From JAWLBY01 sp041687455 (lineage in GTDB: Bacteria; Pseudomonadota; Gammaproteobacteria; Xanthomonadales; Xanthomonadaceae), in contig JAWLBY010000029.1 in assembly GCA_041687455.1 (NCBI GenBank), forward strand, positions 1-41,837: a stretch of 41,837 nt of DNA, written 5' to 3'. A program made the position numbers and the translations under genes. This document shows, in pieces, positions 7,694 to 16,323 of the stretch. The notes below the pieces were generated by a model that had not been told where the DNA came from, ran no database searches, and worked only from the letters and a program-made list of their open reading frames with translations. Positions within the stretch are counted from its first letter, which is position 1. Each line of letters begins with the position of its first letter.

Positions 7694-9094
7694 CTACGGT
7701 GCCGCCGTCTCTGCCGCCGGCTTGCGGAAATCGCCGGTTGTGCTGGCCATCATCCACGCGAACACCGCATAGGCGGCGACCTGCTGGTCGAGCGCCTTTG
7801 GATCGATTCGGTCCAGCGTGTCGTCGGCAGTGTGGTGGAAATCGAAATAGTCGGTGCCGTCCTGGGCGAGCTGCGCCCACGGCATGCCGGCTCGGTCCAT
7901 CGGGATGATGTCCGGGCCGGGGCCGCCGCCCTCGTGTTGCAGCTCGATGCCGAGCGGCGTGAGCACGGTGGCGATCTTCTGCATGACCGGCCAGCCATCG
8001 GCACCGATGCCGGTCCGCAGTGCGTAGATCCGGCCGGCGCCGAAATCGCTTTCTGCACCGATCACGTGATGATCGAGCAGGGCTGCGTTGTCGGCGGCGT
8101 AGGCCTTGGCACCGAGCAGGCCCTGTTCCTCGTTGGCGAATGCGATCACCCGCACGCTGCGGCGCGGCCGCTGCGGCAGCGCCGCGATCGCCGCGCCGGC
8201 CGCCATCGTGATCGCGATGCCGGCGCCGTCGTCGATCGCGCCGGTGCCGAGATCCCACGAATCGAGGTGCGCGCCGATCACGACGACCTCGTCCGGCGCT
8301 TCGCTGCCGCGCACTTCGCCGATCACGTTGTGGCCGACGTAGCTGCCGACCGTGCCGGCATCGATGTCGAGCGCCAGTCGCACCGACCCGCGCGCGAGCA
8401 GTCGCGACAACTGGTCGGCGTCCGGATTCGACAGCGCGGCGGCCGGGATCTGCGGCGCGTCATCGGCATAGCGCATGTTGCCGGTGTGCGGGAAACGATG
8501 GCTGTCGGTACCGATCGAGCGGATCAGCAGCGCGACCGCGCCGCGCCGCGCCGCCTCCGACGCACCGTCGCTGCGGGCGCCGACCGCCGGCCCGTAGCCA
8601 CTGCCGTCACGGAAGCGTTCCATCCGGTACGACACGTAGGCGATCTTGCCGTCCAGGCTGCCCGGCGGCTGGGCCTTCAGCGCGTCGAGCGTTGCGAATT
8701 CGACTACTTCGGCCTCGAGCACGCGGCCATCAGTGCCGACGCTGCCGCCGAGCGTGGTGATCAGCAGCGGCTGAGCGTGGGCGCCGAGCACCTGTGCCCG
8801 CTCATGCCCGCGGCGCCACAGCGGGAACTCGACCGGCTCGGTCCAGACCCGATCGTAACCGAGCGACTTCATCGTGTCGACCGCCCAGGCGACCGCACGC
8901 GGATCGGCTTCGGTGCCGGCCATCCGCGGCCCGACCTCGGTCGTCAGCGATTCGACCAGCGACCAGGCGCGGCTGCCGGTCAGTGCCTCGTCGCGCAGTC
9001 GTTCGGCGCTGCCGATCGCGCTGTCGGGCAGCGTCGGCGGTGCGGCCCAGGCCAGCAGTGGCGACAGGGTCAGGGCAAGCAGGCAGGAACGCAT
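7694..9094 (-). CDS. Secreted M28 family zinc metallopeptidase
   Basis: 466 residues from the chosen start at 9094 (MRSCLLALTLSPLLAWA, Sec signal); a second ATG four codons upstream (9106) is equally possible. A PA-like region lies in the first half (residues about 120-260). The M28 catalytic core shows all metal ligands: GAHLDSWDLGTG (His, then Asp in IDDGAG), FANEEQG (general base Glu and ligand Glu), AESDFGAG (Asp) and DFHHTADDTLD (His). Family members are aminopeptidases or carboxypeptidases with two co-catalytic zinc ions. It would act in the periplasm or outside the cell. The stop is only a few bases from a GTAG repeat pair. Confidence 0.92.
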   Translation of the reverse strand: MRSCLLALTLSPLLAWAAPPTLPDSAIGSAERLRDEALTGSRAWSLVESLTTEVGPRMAGTEADPRAVAWAVDTMKSLGYDRVWTEPVEFPLWRRGHERAQVLGAHAQPLLITTLGGSVGTDGRVLEAEVVEFATLDALKAQPPGSLDGKIAYVSYRMERFRDGSGYGPAVGARSDGASEAARRGAVALLIRSIGTDSHRFPHTGNMRYADDAPQIPAAALSNPDADQLSRLLARGSVRLALDIDAGTVGSYVGHNVIGEVRGSEAPDEVVVIGAHLDSWDLGTGAIDDGAGIAITMAAGAAIAALPQRPRRSVRVIAFANEEQGLLGAKAYAADNAALLDHHVIGAESDFGAGRIYALRTGIGADGWPVMQKIATVLTPLGIELQHEGGGPGPDIIPMDRAGMPWAQLAQDGTDYFDFHHTADDTLDRIDPKALDQQVAAYAVFAWMMASTTGDFRKPAAETAAP

Positions 9095-9166
9095 CGGCGG
9101 GTCCATGATTCGGCCAAGCCGCCGAGTGTGCCACCGCGCCGGCCGGACGCGCCGTGATCGGAGCAA

Positions 9167-9616
9167 CTATTCGACGCGCGACGTGCTCGGTTCGGCGCGC
9201 GGTTGCTGCAATGTGTCGCGAATCTCGGTCAGCAGCTTCGCCTCGGTGCTCAGCACCGCCTGTTCGGCGGGCTTCTCCTCTTCCTTGCGCTTGAGCCGGT
9301 TCATCAGCTTGACCAGCAGGAACACCGCGAACGCGATGATGATGAAGTGCACCAACGTCTGGATCAGCAGGCCGTACCTGAGCAGCACCGCCGGTTCGAT
9401 GACGCTGCCATCCGCCGCCAGACTCGCTTCACGCAGCGTGATCGCCAGTCGCTCGAAATCGACGCCACCGACCAGCAGCCCGATCGGCGGCATCAGCACG
9501 CCGTCGACCAGTGCGCCGGTGACCTTGCCGAACGCTGCGCCGATCACCACGCCGACCGCGAGGTCGACGACATTGCCGCGCATCGCGAAGGTCTTGAACT
9601 CGGACAGCATGCTCAT
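9167..9616 (-). CDS. mscL: Large-conductance mechanosensitive channel MscL
   Basis: 149 residues; the family is about 136-150. The N-terminal helix and TM1 are typical: MLSEFKTFAMRGNVVDLAVG then VVIGAAFGKVT. TM2 is LIQTLVHFIIIAFAVFLLVK and is followed by a basic-acidic tail (MNRLKRKEEEKP). The channel opens under membrane tension to release solutes in hypo-osmotic shock. Start at 9616 matches the family; an AGCATGCTGTCC alternative two codons later is possible. TAGAGT at 9645-9650 (minus strand) is a candidate -10. Confidence 0.96.
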   Translation of the reverse strand: MSMLSEFKTFAMRGNVVDLAVGVVIGAAFGKVTGALVDGVLMPPIGLLVGGVDFERLAITLREASLAADGSVIEPAVLLRYGLLIQTLVHFIIIAFAVFLLVKLMNRLKRKEEEKPAEQAVLSTEAKLLTEIRDTLQQPRAEPSTSRVE

Positions 9617-9701
9617 CGGTCGGCTCCGTGTCGGACCGTGGCGCACTCTAGCAGGCGCCACCGCACCGCAACGACAACCGCGGGCCACCGCCGGCGCGCT
9701 T

Positions 9702-10406
9702 TCAGCCGCCGACGATCTCGCCGGAAAATTCGACCCAGCCGTCCAGCCCGGCGCGGAACCGGTCGCCGGGCCGCAGCGCCGCGACGCCGGCCGGCGTGCC
9801 CATGAAGATCAGGTCGCCGGCGCGCAGCCGGAACAGCTTCGACAGCTCGTGGATGATCGACGGCACGTCCCAGACCAGCTCCGACAACGGCGCCTGTTGC
9901 CGCAGCTCGCCGTTGATCTCGAGCCACAGCCGTTCGTTGTCCGGATGGCCGTGCCCGGCGGCCGGCACCAGCGCGCTGACCGGCGCCGAGGCATCGAAAC
10001 CCTTGGCCACGTCCCATGGCAGCCGCTTGTCCTTGGCCTGCGCCTGCAGGTCACGGCGGGTAAGGTCGAGGCCGACCGCATAACCGAACACCAGCGCCGG
10101 CGCAGTGGCGCTGGAGACCACGCCGTCGGCGTCACGGCCGAGCGCGACGACCAGCTCGACCTCGTGATGCAGATCGCGAGTCGCGGGCGGATACGGCACC
10201 GCACCGCCGTCCGGCACCACCGCGTCGGCCGGCTTCATGAAGAAGGTCGGCGCGCCGCGCTCGACCTCGGCGCCCATCTCCCGGGCGTGCTCGGCGAAGT
10301 TGCGGCCGACGCAGTAGATCCGGTGGACCGGAAAGCGCGCGTCGCTGCCGCGCACGCTGACCGACGGCAGCGTCGCTGCCGGCACCGCCCAGATCGGCGA
10401 AGTCAT
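9702..10406 (-). CDS. Fumarylacetoacetate hydrolase (FAH) family protein
   Basis: 234 residues, the size of the short single-domain FAH family (acylpyruvase or oxaloacetate tautomerase/decarboxylase type). Landmarks are IYCVGRNFAEHAREMG, FFMKPADAVV, and the metal site HHEVELVVALGRD, with the acidic ligands in EVE. LIFMGTPAGVAALRPGD near the C-terminus is also conserved. These enzymes are Mg-dependent and cleave or isomerise beta-dicarbonyl compounds; the substrate here is not predictable. The start ATG overlaps the stop of the small membrane protein gene (ATGA, 10403-10406), so the two are probably translationally coupled. Confidence 0.9.
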   Translation of the reverse strand: MTSPIWAVPAATLPSVSVRGSDARFPVHRIYCVGRNFAEHAREMGAEVERGAPTFFMKPADAVVPDGGAVPYPPATRDLHHEVELVVALGRDADGVVSSATAPALVFGYAVGLDLTRRDLQAQAKDKRLPWDVAKGFDASAPVSALVPAAGHGHPDNERLWLEINGELRQQAPLSELVWDVPSIIHELSKLFRLRAGDLIFMGTPAGVAALRPGDRFRAGLDGWVEFSGEIVGG

Positions 10407-10675
10407 CGGGAATAGAGGCGCTGCGGGTTGTGCTCGACGACCCGGAACTCGCCTTCGATGATCTCCGGGCGCGCCGCGCGCGGCGCATGCGCCACCGCCG
10501 GCCCGGTCAAACGGCGCCAGACCGCACGCAGCGCCAGCGCGCCGATCACGACCGCGGCGAAAGCGAGCCCGAGTGCCGACAGCAGGCCGAGGATCGAGAG
10601 ACCGAGCAGGGCCAGGCCGGCGCGGGCGAGCGGATGACGGGGCGGGGCGAAACGGAAGAAGGCGGCGTGACGCAT
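10403..10675 (-). CDS. Small inner-membrane protein of unknown function
   Basis: 90 residues. A basic N-terminus (MRHAAFFRFAPPRHPLAR) is followed by one long hydrophobic stretch, roughly residues 19-48 (LALLGLSILGLLSALGLAFA and on), which could be one long or two short helices. The tail is soluble and basic-acidic, ending RVVEHNPQRLYSR. The start at 10675 has AGGACTT upstream on the minus strand. Its stop overlaps the FAH start by ATGA. I do not recognise the family. Confidence 0.65.
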   Translation of the reverse strand: MRHAAFFRFAPPRHPLARAGLALLGLSILGLLSALGLAFAAVVIGALALRAVWRRLTGPAVAHAPRAARPEIIEGEFRVVEHNPQRLYSR

Positions 10676-10749
10676 CGATCGGAAGTCCTGAAGTCCTCTG
10701 GCAGAATGCGCGTCGCGCACGGTGGACCAGACGGTCACCGGCCGCGCAG

Positions 10750-10755
10750 TATCCT
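10750..10755 (+). promoter_or_regulatory. Candidate -10 hexamer of the Rieske gene
   Basis: TATCCT is followed by 9 nt and then the ATG at 10765, the same spacing as at yheS and ispB. A leaderless transcript is suggested. Confidence 0.4.
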
Positions 10756-10764
10756 GACGCGCCG

Positions 10765-11121
10765 ATGGTGTCACAAGTGACCGAGCTCCATGTTCGAGAA
10801 CCGTTATGCCGGATCGACCAGATCGAAGACGGCGGCGCGTTCGAAGCCCACGCCGAGCTTGCCGGCGAACGCGAATCGTTGCTGTTGCTGCGCGCCGGCG
10901 AGGTCGTCCGCGGCTTCCTGAACATCTGTCCGCATGCCGGCCGGCCGCTGAACTGGGCGCCGGGCCGGTTTCTGGTCGAGCAGGGGATGGTGGTCTGCGC
11001 CGCGCATGGCGCCGGATTCGCGATCCCGGGCGGCAACTGCCTGAGCGGGCCGTGCCGCGGCAACCGGCTGCGCGAAGTCGCCGTCGAGCTGATCGACGGC
11101 GCGGTCTATCTCGCCGGCTGA
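10765..11121 (+). CDS. Rieske-type [2Fe-2S] domain protein
   Basis: 118 residues, a stand-alone Rieske domain. The cluster ligands are visible: CPHAG (C-x-H) near residue 53 and CAAHGAGF (C-x2-H) near residue 80. Two Cys and two His are expected for a Rieske cluster. Stand-alone proteins of this kind are soluble electron carriers or ferredoxin partners of oxygenases; no oxygenase lies nearby. The start at 10765 (MVSQVTELHVREPLCR) follows a -10-like hexamer; the longer upstream frame is not domain-like. It converges on metK. Confidence 0.87.
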   Translation: MVSQVTELHVREPLCRIDQIEDGGAFEAHAELAGERESLLLLRAGEVVRGFLNICPHAGRPLNWAPGRFLVEQGMVVCAAHGAGFAIPGGNCLSGPCRGNRLREVAVELIDGAVYLAG

Positions 11122-11169
11122 CTCCGGCCAGCGGCCGACCGCGACGCTGCGGCGACCATGATGCAGGTC

Positions 11170-11195
11170 GCAGCGCCGTCGCGGGACGGCGCTGC
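11170..11195. terminator. Hairpin between the Rieske gene and metK
   Basis: GCAGCGCCGTC and GACGGCGCTGC form a perfect 11-bp stem with a 4-nt loop, placed between two convergent stops (11121 and 11204). No T-run follows, so termination is plausible but not certain. Confidence 0.55.
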
Positions 11196-11203
11196 GCCGG
11201 GGC

Positions 11204-12400
<1,197 letters not shown>

Positions 12401-12586
12401 CGCGGCGATATCCTTTTATCTGGATGAAGGGATGAATGGGGCGGGCATGATACACGCGGGGTCGGATGATTGCACGATCCGGCGCCGGGCGACGGTCGGC
12501 GCGAGCCGCCGCTGCCGACGATGCGGCGCAAGCCTGCCGATGCTCGCTGCCGCTGCACCGGCGACGTGGCGACCGGACGCCGCAAC

Positions 12587-12619
12587 GAAAAACGGCGACG
12601 CCTGCCGGCGCCGCCGTTT
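12587..12619 (-). terminator. Intrinsic terminator of the Bax-inhibitor-1 gene
   Basis: On the minus strand AACGGCGGCGCC and GGCGTCGCCGTT form a 12-bp stem (one G-U pair) with a 4-nt loop. TTTTT follows. It lies about 25 bp past the stop at 12645, the normal position for an intrinsic terminator. Confidence 0.78.
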
Positions 12620-12644
12620 CCGTTGATTCCGCAGTACGGCCGGA

Positions 12645-13394
12645 TCAGTCGCGCGACTGCAGCTTGGCCAGCAGGCGCAGGATTTCCAGGTACAGCCAGA
12701 CCAGCGTGACCAGCAGGCCGAATCCGGCGTACCACTCCATGTACTTCGGCGCGCCGGCGTCAACGCCGTTCTCGATGAAATCGAAGTCGAGCACCAGGTT
12801 CAGTGCGGCGATCACGACGACGAACACGCTGAAGCCGATGCCGAGCAATCCGCTCTCGTGGATGAAGCCGATCGAGGCGCCGAAGAAGCCCATCACGAAA
12901 TTGACCAGGTACAGCAGGAAGATGCCACCGGTGGCCGCGAACACGCCGAGCTTGAAGTTCTCGGTGGCCCGGATCAGGCCGCTGCGGTAGGCCAGCAGCA
13001 GTGCCGCCAGCGTGCCGAAGGTCAGTCCGACTGCCTGCATCACGATGCCGGGGAAGCGCGCTTCGAACATCGCCGACACCGCGCCGAGGAACAGACCTTC
13101 GAGCAGGGCGTAGATCGGCGCGGTGACCGGCGCCCAGGTCTTCTTGAACACGGTGACCAGTGCGACCACCAGGCCGCCGATCGCGCCGACCAGGATCAGC
13201 GGGTACAGCGCCGCCACACTTTCCGGACCGCTGTACTGGCTCCAGCTCCAGGTCGCCGTGATCAGCAGCATCGCGAGCAGCATCGCGGTCTTGTTGACGG
13301 TGCCGTTCAGCGTCATGACTTCGCCGCCGGTCATCTGGCCGCTGGCGACATCGAGGAAGGTGTTGGCAGACAGCGCCGGGTTTCCGGTTCTCAT
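12645..13394 (-). CDS. Bax inhibitor-1/YccA family membrane protein (YccA/YbhL-like)
   Basis: 249 residues with about seven hydrophobic segments. The soluble N-terminus MRTGNPALSANTF is typical of this bacterial subgroup. Membrane spans include MLLAMLLITATWSW, LILVGAIGGLVVALVTVF, LEGLFLGAVSAMFEARFPG, VGLTFGTLAALLLAYRSG, LLYLVNFVMGFF, FSVFVVVIAALNLVLDFDFI and GFGLLVTLVWLYLEILRLL. FDFIENG and the LYLEILRLLAKLQ end are conserved. Relatives form pH-gated calcium leak channels or bind FtsH. The start at 13394 was chosen from the family N-terminus; the long upstream frame is a shadow. Confidence 0.93.
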   Translation of the reverse strand: MRTGNPALSANTFLDVASGQMTGGEVMTLNGTVNKTAMLLAMLLITATWSWSQYSGPESVAALYPLILVGAIGGLVVALVTVFKKTWAPVTAPIYALLEGLFLGAVSAMFEARFPGIVMQAVGLTFGTLAALLLAYRSGLIRATENFKLGVFAATGGIFLLYLVNFVMGFFGASIGFIHESGLLGIGFSVFVVVIAALNLVLDFDFIENGVDAGAPKYMEWYAGFGLLVTLVWLYLEILRLLAKLQSRD

Positions 13395-13443
13395 CGGTCG
13401 TCGACTCCAGGTGGGATGGTGCGGCCGGGCCGCGCTGCGCAAT

Positions 13444-14388
13444 CTACCTGTTTTTGCCGGCCGGAGTGCACGGCACGGCGTCATCCGCCTGCGCTTCCTG
13501 CTGCAGCCAGCCGATGAAACGTGCGGCCGGCTCGCTCGGCGGGCGCTCGGCCGGATGCACGACGAAATAGCCGAAGCGTGCCGCCACCACCGGGCCGGGC
13601 AGTCGCAGCAGGCGGCCGTCCGACATCGCGTCGCGGGCCAGCACGCGGCGCGCCAGCACCGCGCCGACCCCGGCGACCGCCGCCTGCACCGCATCGGTCG
13701 TGTCGCTGAAGCTGTGCATTTCGGACAGGCGCACGCGCCGGACACCGGCGGCGCGGAACCAGTCCGGCCAGCTTTGCGGCGACAGGTCGGCGATCAGCGG
13801 CAGCCGCGCGACATCGGCCGCGCATTGGACCTGCTCGACGCCCGGCAGCCGCGGTGATGCGACCGCGAACAGCTCGTCGCCCATCAGCGGCACGGCGGCG
13901 AGTCCGGGCCACTGGCCCGGGCCGTAGCGCAGCGCCAGGTCGGTACCGCCGGTTTCGAACCGGGTCAGCCCGCGGTCGCTGTCGATGCTGAGGCGGATCT
14001 CCGGATGCAGGGCGAAAAACCGCGGCAGTCGCGGCACCAGCCAGCTCGAAGCCAGCGACGGCAGCACGCTGACCCGCACCCGCGGCACCGTGCGCGCCTG
14101 CCGCAGCAGCGCGACGGCGTCGTCGAGCTCGCCGAGTGCGCTGTGCGCGGCGTCGGCCAGTCGCCGGCCCTCGGCGGTCAGCGCCACGCCGCGCGGCTGG
14201 CGCTGGAACAGCGTCACGCCGAGCGCCGCCTCGAGCTTGCGTACGTGGTGGCTGACCGCGGCGGCGGTCAGGTGCAGTTCGTCGGCCGCGCGGGCGAAGC
14301 TGAGGTGACGGGCGGCGCTGGCGAACGCGCCCAGCGCCGGCAACCATTGCGACCGCTTGCCGATGCTGCTCGTTCGCGTCGGATCCAT
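13444..14388 (-). CDS. LysR family transcriptional regulator (GcvA-like)
   Basis: 314 residues. The winged helix-turn-helix is at residues about 14-70: LGAFASAARHLSFARAADEL, HLTAAAVSHHVRKLEAALG, TLFQRQPRGVALTAEGRRL. The effector domain follows (RVSVLPSLASSWLVPRLPRF is the GcvA-type opening; GTDLALRYGPGQWPGL is also typical). The start at 14388 is about 20 codons before the helix-turn-helix, as usual. It is divergent from an EamA transporter gene (97 bp between starts), the classical layout in which a LysR protein regulates its neighbour. The ligand is unknown. Confidence 0.92.
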   Translation of the reverse strand: MDPTRTSSIGKRSQWLPALGAFASAARHLSFARAADELHLTAAAVSHHVRKLEAALGVTLFQRQPRGVALTAEGRRLADAAHSALGELDDAVALLRQARTVPRVRVSVLPSLASSWLVPRLPRFFALHPEIRLSIDSDRGLTRFETGGTDLALRYGPGQWPGLAAVPLMGDELFAVASPRLPGVEQVQCAADVARLPLIADLSPQSWPDWFRAAGVRRVRLSEMHSFSDTTDAVQAAVAGVGAVLARRVLARDAMSDGRLLRLPGPVVAARFGYFVVHPAERPPSEPAARFIGWLQQEAQADDAVPCTPAGKNR

Positions 14389-14485
14389 AAGCGATTTTTG
14401 TGTCTGGCGCTGAAAGTATGCGCTTGTGCGGATTGCCAAACCATCAAGAATGGGCGCCACCCAAACCGATACTGAGGCAACGACG

Positions 14486-15385
14486 ATGTCCAGCCCTGCG
14501 ATGGCGCTCGGCTCCGATCCGCTGCTGGCCCGGCGTGACTGGCGCACGCCGCTCGAACTCGGCGCGCTTGGCGCGATCTGGGGTGCGTCGTTCCTGTTCA
14601 TGCGGGTCGCCGCGCCGCAGTTCGGCGCCTTGCCGCTGGTCGAGATCCGGCTGGTGTTCGGCGCGCTGATCCTGCTGCCGTTCCTGTGGCCGGTCCGGCA
14701 CCTGTTCACCGGCCGCCGGATCGCGCTGCTCGCCGCGATCGGTCTGATCAACTCGGCGATCCCGTTCGCACTGTTCGCCTGGGGTGCCGAGCGTGCGCCG
14801 GCCGGCGTCGGCGCGATCAGCAACAGCCTGACCGTGCCGTTCGCGGCGTTGGTCGCGTTCCTGATGTTTCGCGAGCGGATCGGCTGGTGGCGCGGCGTCG
14901 CGCTGGCCGGCGGCTTCGCCGGCGTCGTCGTGCTGGCCAGCGGCAAGGTCGACGGCGCCAATGTGACCGGCGCCGCGATTGCCGGCAGCCTCGCGTCGCT
15001 GTCATACGGCGTCGCCGCGAACGTGATCCGCCGCCACCTGACCGACCTGCCGCCGGTGGCGGTCGCCGCGGCGACGCTGGCTGGAGCGGCGCTGCTGACC
15101 GCACCGGCTGCGATCGCCACCTGGCCGCAGACACCGATCACGACTGCCGGCTGGACCAGCGGGCTGCTGCTCGGCGTGCTGTGCACCGGGCTCGCCTACG
15201 CGTTCTATTTCCGCCTGCTGAAGCGGATCGGCGCCGCCCGCGCGGTCACCGTCACCTACCTGATTCCGCTGTTCGGGGTCGGCTGGTCGTGGTGGCTGCT
15301 CGGCGAGACGCCGAGCCTGCAGATGGCGCTCGCGGCATTGCTGATCCTCGGTTCGGTCGCGATCAGCCAGCGCGCCGCGCGCTGA
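14486..15385 (+). CDS. EamA (DMT superfamily) transporter
   Basis: 299 residues with ten predicted helices in two EamA halves of about 140 residues. The first half opens LELGALGAIWGASFLFMR and contains INSAIPFALFAWGAERAPAG; the second has the diagnostic AISNSLTVPF-like and TYLIPLFGVGWSWWLLGE stretches. Such proteins export amino acids, metabolites or drugs. Starts at 14426 and 14453 are also in frame, but 14486 (MSSPAMALGSDPLL) has GAGG at the right distance. Likely controlled by the divergent LysR gene. Confidence 0.9.
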   Translation: MSSPAMALGSDPLLARRDWRTPLELGALGAIWGASFLFMRVAAPQFGALPLVEIRLVFGALILLPFLWPVRHLFTGRRIALLAAIGLINSAIPFALFAWGAERAPAGVGAISNSLTVPFAALVAFLMFRERIGWWRGVALAGGFAGVVVLASGKVDGANVTGAAIAGSLASLSYGVAANVIRRHLTDLPPVAVAAATLAGAALLTAPAAIATWPQTPITTAGWTSGLLLGVLCTGLAYAFYFRLLKRIGAARAVTVTYLIPLFGVGWSWWLLGETPSLQMALAALLILGSVAISQRAAR

Positions 15386-15397
15386 CCCCGCGCACCT

Positions 15398-15426
15398 GCC
15401 GCCGGCCCGCGCTCGGGACCGGCGGC
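15398..15426. terminator. Hairpin between convergent EamA and TonB genes
   Basis: GCCGCCGG at 15398-15405 pairs with CCGGCGGC at 15419-15426, with further C/G pairing in the loop. It sits between the stops at 15385 and 15440. There is no T-run. Confidence 0.45.
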
Positions 15427-15439
15427 CTGCGCCGTGCGG

Positions 15440-16093
15440 TCAGCGCCGCAGCGAGAACTCGATCGGGATCTCGACCCAGGCCTCGACCGCCCGGCCGTCG
15501 ACCTGCGCCGGATGGAACTGCCAGCGCTGCAGCACGTGCTCGCGTGCCTCGCGATCGAGCAGCACGTGGCCGCTGCCCTCGGCGATCTCGACCGTGCGCG
15601 GCATACCGTCGGAGCCGACGTGCACCCGCAGCAGCACCAACCCTTCGAGTCCGCGGCGCAAGGCGGCGCCCGGATAGCGCGGTGGCGGACCGCGGCGGAT
15701 GCCGACCTGCGTGGCCGGCGTGCCGATCGCGACCTCGACCGGGCCGGGAATGGTTGGCGCGGCCACCGGCGGCAGCGGCTCGAATGGCACCGGCAGCGCG
15801 GTGCTCTCGACCGTCACCGGCGGCACCGGCGCCGGTGACGGCGGCGTCTGCGGCAGCGTATGCGCGGGCGCTGTCGGCATCGGTGGGACCGGTTCGGTCT
15901 GGACGAGCTGCGCGCGGACGATCTCGGCTTCCATCGGCTTCGGTTCCGGCGCCGGTGCCGGCCACTCGAACCGGCGATCGCCGGGCAGCGACATCAGCAG
16001 CAGCACGGTCAGGTTCAAGGCCAGCGCGAGGCCGAGGCCGATGATCCGCACAGGTTGCGGATGGTCGCGGAAGCGATGCAACGAAAGCACCAT
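15440..16093 (-). CDS. TonB family energy transducer
   Basis: 217 residues. A short cytoplasmic N-terminus leads into one membrane anchor (IIGLGLALALNLTVLLLMSL, about residues 17-36). A Pro-rich periplasmic spacer spans residues about 42-130. The C-terminal TonB domain has PRYPGAALRRGLEGLVLLRV, VGSDGMPRTVEIAEGSGH, LDREAREHVLQRWQFHPAQV and ends VEAWVEIPIEFSLRR. It couples the proton-motive force (with ExbBD, not in this window) to outer-membrane receptors. It is divergent from a TonB-dependent receptor, its likely partner. The start at 16093 is placed just before the anchor. Confidence 0.9.
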   Translation of the reverse strand: MVLSLHRFRDHPQPVRIIGLGLALALNLTVLLLMSLPGDRRFEWPAPAPEPKPMEAEIVRAQLVQTEPVPPMPTAPAHTLPQTPPSPAPVPPVTVESTALPVPFEPLPPVAAPTIPGPVEVAIGTPATQVGIRRGPPPRYPGAALRRGLEGLVLLRVHVGSDGMPRTVEIAEGSGHVLLDREAREHVLQRWQFHPAQVDGRAVEAWVEIPIEFSLRR

Positions 16094-16262
16094 GACGTTC
16101 TCCCCGTGGCTGACGATCCGGCGCGCCGCAGCGGTCGCTGCAGCACGGTTCCAGCCTGCGCCGACGCGGCGCCCGCCGACAAGCCATCGCGGTCGGCAGG
16201 TCACAGCGCCCATTCAGTCGGGGTGGCTGACATTGTCGAGTTTTGTGCTGCCGTCGGGCCTG

Positions 16263-16288
16263 TTAACGAAGCGTGATCAAACCGTTAA
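16263..16288. promoter_or_regulatory. Inverted repeat upstream of the receptor gene
   Basis: TTAACG and CGTTAA are separated by 14 nt, in an A/T-rich patch about 35 bp before the receptor ATG. The arms are short. It could be an operator for the receptor or for the tonB-receptor pair; no known consensus is matched. Confidence 0.25.
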
Positions 16289-16323
16289 TCTTGCCGCTCC
16301 ATTCAGCTCGAGAGGCGGCGACG

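Noticed and set aside
12401..12470. SAM or SAH riboswitch upstream of metK
   Set aside because: No recognisable conserved core or pairing; only a ribosome site and a weak -10 are visible.
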